The notes beneath the pieces were generated by a model. The model was not told the DNA's origin. It was given only the letters and a program-made list of their open reading frames with translations, and did not search any database. A program made the position numbers and the translations under genes. A stretch of 6,482 nt of DNA from Acidobacteriaceae bacterium (GTDB taxonomy: Bacteria; Acidobacteriota; Terriglobia; Terriglobales; Acidobacteriaceae), in assembly GCA_030044455.1 (NCBI GenBank), contig JASHVU010000590.1:1-6482 (forward strand), given 5' to 3'. Positions 5,801 through 6,482 of this stretch are shown here, piece after piece; position 1 is the first letter of the stretch, and every line of letters begins with the position of its first letter.

Positions 5801-6211
5801 CTCTCCTCGTGGAGCGACAACCAGGACTCCGGAGTGAAGTACTTTTCAGGAGCCGGGACCTACACTAAAACCATCGACGCAAGCCCCGACTGGTTCAAGA
5901 GCGGTTCGCATCTCTGGATCGACCTGGGCGATGTGAAAAACCTTGCGGAGGTTACGGTGAATGGCAAATCGCTGGGCATCGTCTGGCATGCGCCGTATCG
6001 CGTAGATGCCACCGCGGCCCTCAAGCCGGGAGCCAATGAAGTAAAGATCATGGTGATCAATGCCTGGGTGAACCGGCTGATCGGCGATATGCAGCCGGAC
6101 GCGACCACAAAGTACACCTTCACAACTTACAAGCCCTATAAGGCCGATTCACCGCTCCAACTCTCCGGACTTCTGGGACCGGTGAATGTCTATTCGATCG
6201 CTACGCAGTAG
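2855..6211 (+). CDS. Exported GH106 family glycoside hydrolase, alpha-L-rhamnosidase type
   Basis: 1118 residues, a normal length for the family. A Sec signal peptide (1-24, cleavage near GWA) gives export; C13 in LLAAGC is a poor and early lipobox. The GH106 opening follows: KPRVWWHWMNGNITKEGI (43-60), LDEEWMHRVGLGGFQNFD (62-79) and IAGSPGWSESGGPW (119-132). Residues about 208-352 look like a discoidin-type (F5/8C) beta-sandwich inserted before the catalytic core. The core carries INDSYEAGAQNWTD (476-489), with E481 the likely catalytic acid by motif, then GYDPTPWLPVLAG, HYGESHEYGR (555-564), VPMSAMW (579-585), GPYGQWFNRNETWAEQAGPW (671-690) and LQQGRFAADLIYFYG (701-715). A C-terminal GH2-like jelly roll covers about 955-1112 (GTYTKTI, LWIDLGDV, VTVNGKSLGIVWHAPYRVD). 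Known members invert and use calcium to cleave terminal alpha-L-rhamnose from pectic rhamnogalacturonans or similar glycans. A583 stands where many relatives appear to have Glu. The gene has no visible operon partner. Confidence 0.92.
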   Translation: MKRTAIQLLAAGCVAAMSLGAGWAQSSPDALNSGFQKPPESAKPRVWWHWMNGNITKEGIKLDEEWMHRVGLGGFQNFDAQLGTPQVVKQRLAYMTPEWKDAFKYAIVLGDQLGMEMAIAGSPGWSESGGPWVPASHGMKKYVWSETRVEGGKPFSGTLPHPPTETGIFQNLETHEWSGANSSKEPHFYADSKVIAYKIPSSEVAADAMQPKITCSSGSIDPALLSDGDVAKMVLLPKAPEGEKAWIQYEYPQPQTIRSITYVVGNDNPPRWGDEGTGNNGEAVEASDDGQNFHVVATLTHIGAPENTIEFSPVTAKYFRVTFKTLPAAKDDDGSDSRPPSKDVRIAELVLHPDARVSYFEAKAAFDIESDLYRYATPPVAPSDAIQKSDVIDLTSKMHPDGTLDWTPPPGEWDVIRFGYSLIGTTNHPATAEATGLEVDKLNRADVKDYFEKYLDSYKETVGPDLMGKRGIRYVINDSYEAGAQNWTDNMIADFLRLRGYDPTPWLPVLAGHVVVSSEASDRFLWDFRKTLSDLMAEEHYHTLENVLHEWSMGHYGESHEYGRALIADGMEVKKWNEVPMSAMWTQTPGVNHEQYDYNADDRESASVAHIYGQNLAAAESMTAAAAPWAWSPATLKPTADQEFLNGINRFVIHESAHQPLIGKAPGLSLGPYGQWFNRNETWAEQAGPWISYLARTSFLLQQGRFAADLIYFYGEDSNLTAIFNQKSPDVPEGYGFDYVNADALIHALSVVDGRIKTPGGMSYRLLGLDPYSRHMSLPVLRAIHKLVEQGAVVAGPKPVDDPSLADDQAEFSKLNDELFGDGTGTHKVGKGTVYAGQNLSDVFAAMNLKPDFEYTKPEADTRLEFLHRKLADADLYFVDNRSDKPASVDATFRVAGKAPELWRAENGSSVPATFDSADDRTTVPLKLEPWGTVFVVFRKPTKATSFTAPEKTETQLATVEGPWNVSFQPDRGAPASITLDTLSSWSDNQDSGVKYFSGAGTYTKTIDASPDWFKSGSHLWIDLGDVKNLAEVTVNGKSLGIVWHAPYRVDATAALKPGANEVKIMVINAWVNRLIGDMQPDATTKYTFTTYKPYKADSPLQLSGLLGPVNVYSIATQ

Positions 6212-6482
6212 TGAGAATCAAATCCCGGCGTGAGTCTGGAGCGTCACGAATTCGTCGCCGCTGATTCGTTGTCTTGCTTTGGGCCCAATTCTGCGATGGC
6301 AGAGCCGGTTTTTGGCCAAAAATGCCCCCAAACAGGCGTTTCTTGAGCAGTTTTGTTTACCGCTGAGTTACCATGCCCAAAGAGACACGCTCTTTGTTTG
6401 CTTGCACTTATGGCCAATTTTGCGCTCGGATAATGGGGGTTTTTGAAGGCAGGGGGTGGGGTCACGGTTTTTGGGGTGAATT
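6212..6482. other. Non-coding region after GH106 with palindromes and G-rich tail
   Basis: No gene is supported. It contains a 10-bp palindrome ACGAATTCGT (6246-6255), a 14-bp palindrome TTTTTGGCCAAAAA (6309-6322), a 7-bp hairpin (6378-6396), related GGCCCAATTCTGCG and TGGCCAATTTTGCG elements (6282 and 6411), and three GGTTTTTG motifs (6307, 6438, 6466). The last 50 bases hold several runs of four or five G. The composition differs from the coding region and suggests intergenic repeat DNA. A 73-codon minus-strand frame here has low-complexity, composition-driven sequence and is not called. Confidence 0.5.
6378..6396 (+). terminator. Possible weak terminator or processing hairpin after GH106
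   Basis: CAAAGAG (6378-6384) and CTCTTTG (6390-6396) form a perfect 7-bp stem with loop ACACG, followed by TTTGCTTG. The stem is A/T-rich and the T-tract is broken, and it lies 167 bp after the GH106 stop. It is the only stem-plus-T arrangement I see downstream, but it may not act as a terminator. Confidence 0.25.

Noticed and set aside
6309..6322. TTTTTGGCCAAAAA as an intrinsic terminator
   Set aside because: The palindrome has no loop, and its T-run is on the wrong side for a GC stem followed by U-tract.
6244..6465. 73-residue minus-strand frame at the right end
   Set aside because: It spans palindromes and G/C homopolymer runs; the translation follows repeat composition and has no motif.

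Overview
The window reads like a stretch of chromosome from a Gram-negative soil or plant-associated bacterium with moderately high G+C. The best guess is an acidobacterium (Terriglobia type), because a very large secreted GH106 rhamnosidase sits next to an SCPU/Csu-type pilus locus. That assignment is an inference; Xanthomonas- or Sphingomonas-like proteobacteria are not excluded. No marker gene fixes the taxon.

Left part, minus strand (1980 down to 1): three genes of an archaic chaperone-usher (Csu-like) pilus locus, read right to left. They are a divergent SCPU-domain pilin with a TTG start (1980-1492), a typical SCPU pilin (1026-511), and a PapD-like periplasmic chaperone (484 to beyond base 1). 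The chaperone is cut by the window edge, so it has no stop codon here and an ORF caller can miss it. The usher and tip subunit would be expected further left. The 465-bp gap between the two pilin genes holds a compact set of inverted repeats just upstream of the second pilin, and may give it its own promoter or control.

Middle (1981-2854): 874 bp of divergent non-coding DNA. It holds an 8-bp perfect hairpin at 2118-2140, a tRNA-like segment at 2360-2451 that could fold into a three-way junction, and a pair of imperfect repeats at 2590-2627. I see no convincing gene in it.

Right part, plus strand (2855-6211): one 1118-residue exported glycoside hydrolase of family GH106 (alpha-L-rhamnosidase type), with a strong Shine-Dalgarno and no plus-strand partner in view. 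It probably removes L-rhamnose from plant or microbial polysaccharide in the periplasm or outside the cell. One position near a conserved 'P..E.W' motif carries alanine instead of glutamate.

Right end (6212-6482): non-coding, with a 14-bp palindrome, a 7-bp hairpin and a G-run-rich tail that looks like intergenic repeat DNA. The pilus locus and the rhamnosidase are divergently oriented and probably independent. I found no clear undescribed multi-gene system. The most unusual signals are the inverted-repeat cluster upstream of the second pilin gene and the tRNA-like structure in the divergent region.
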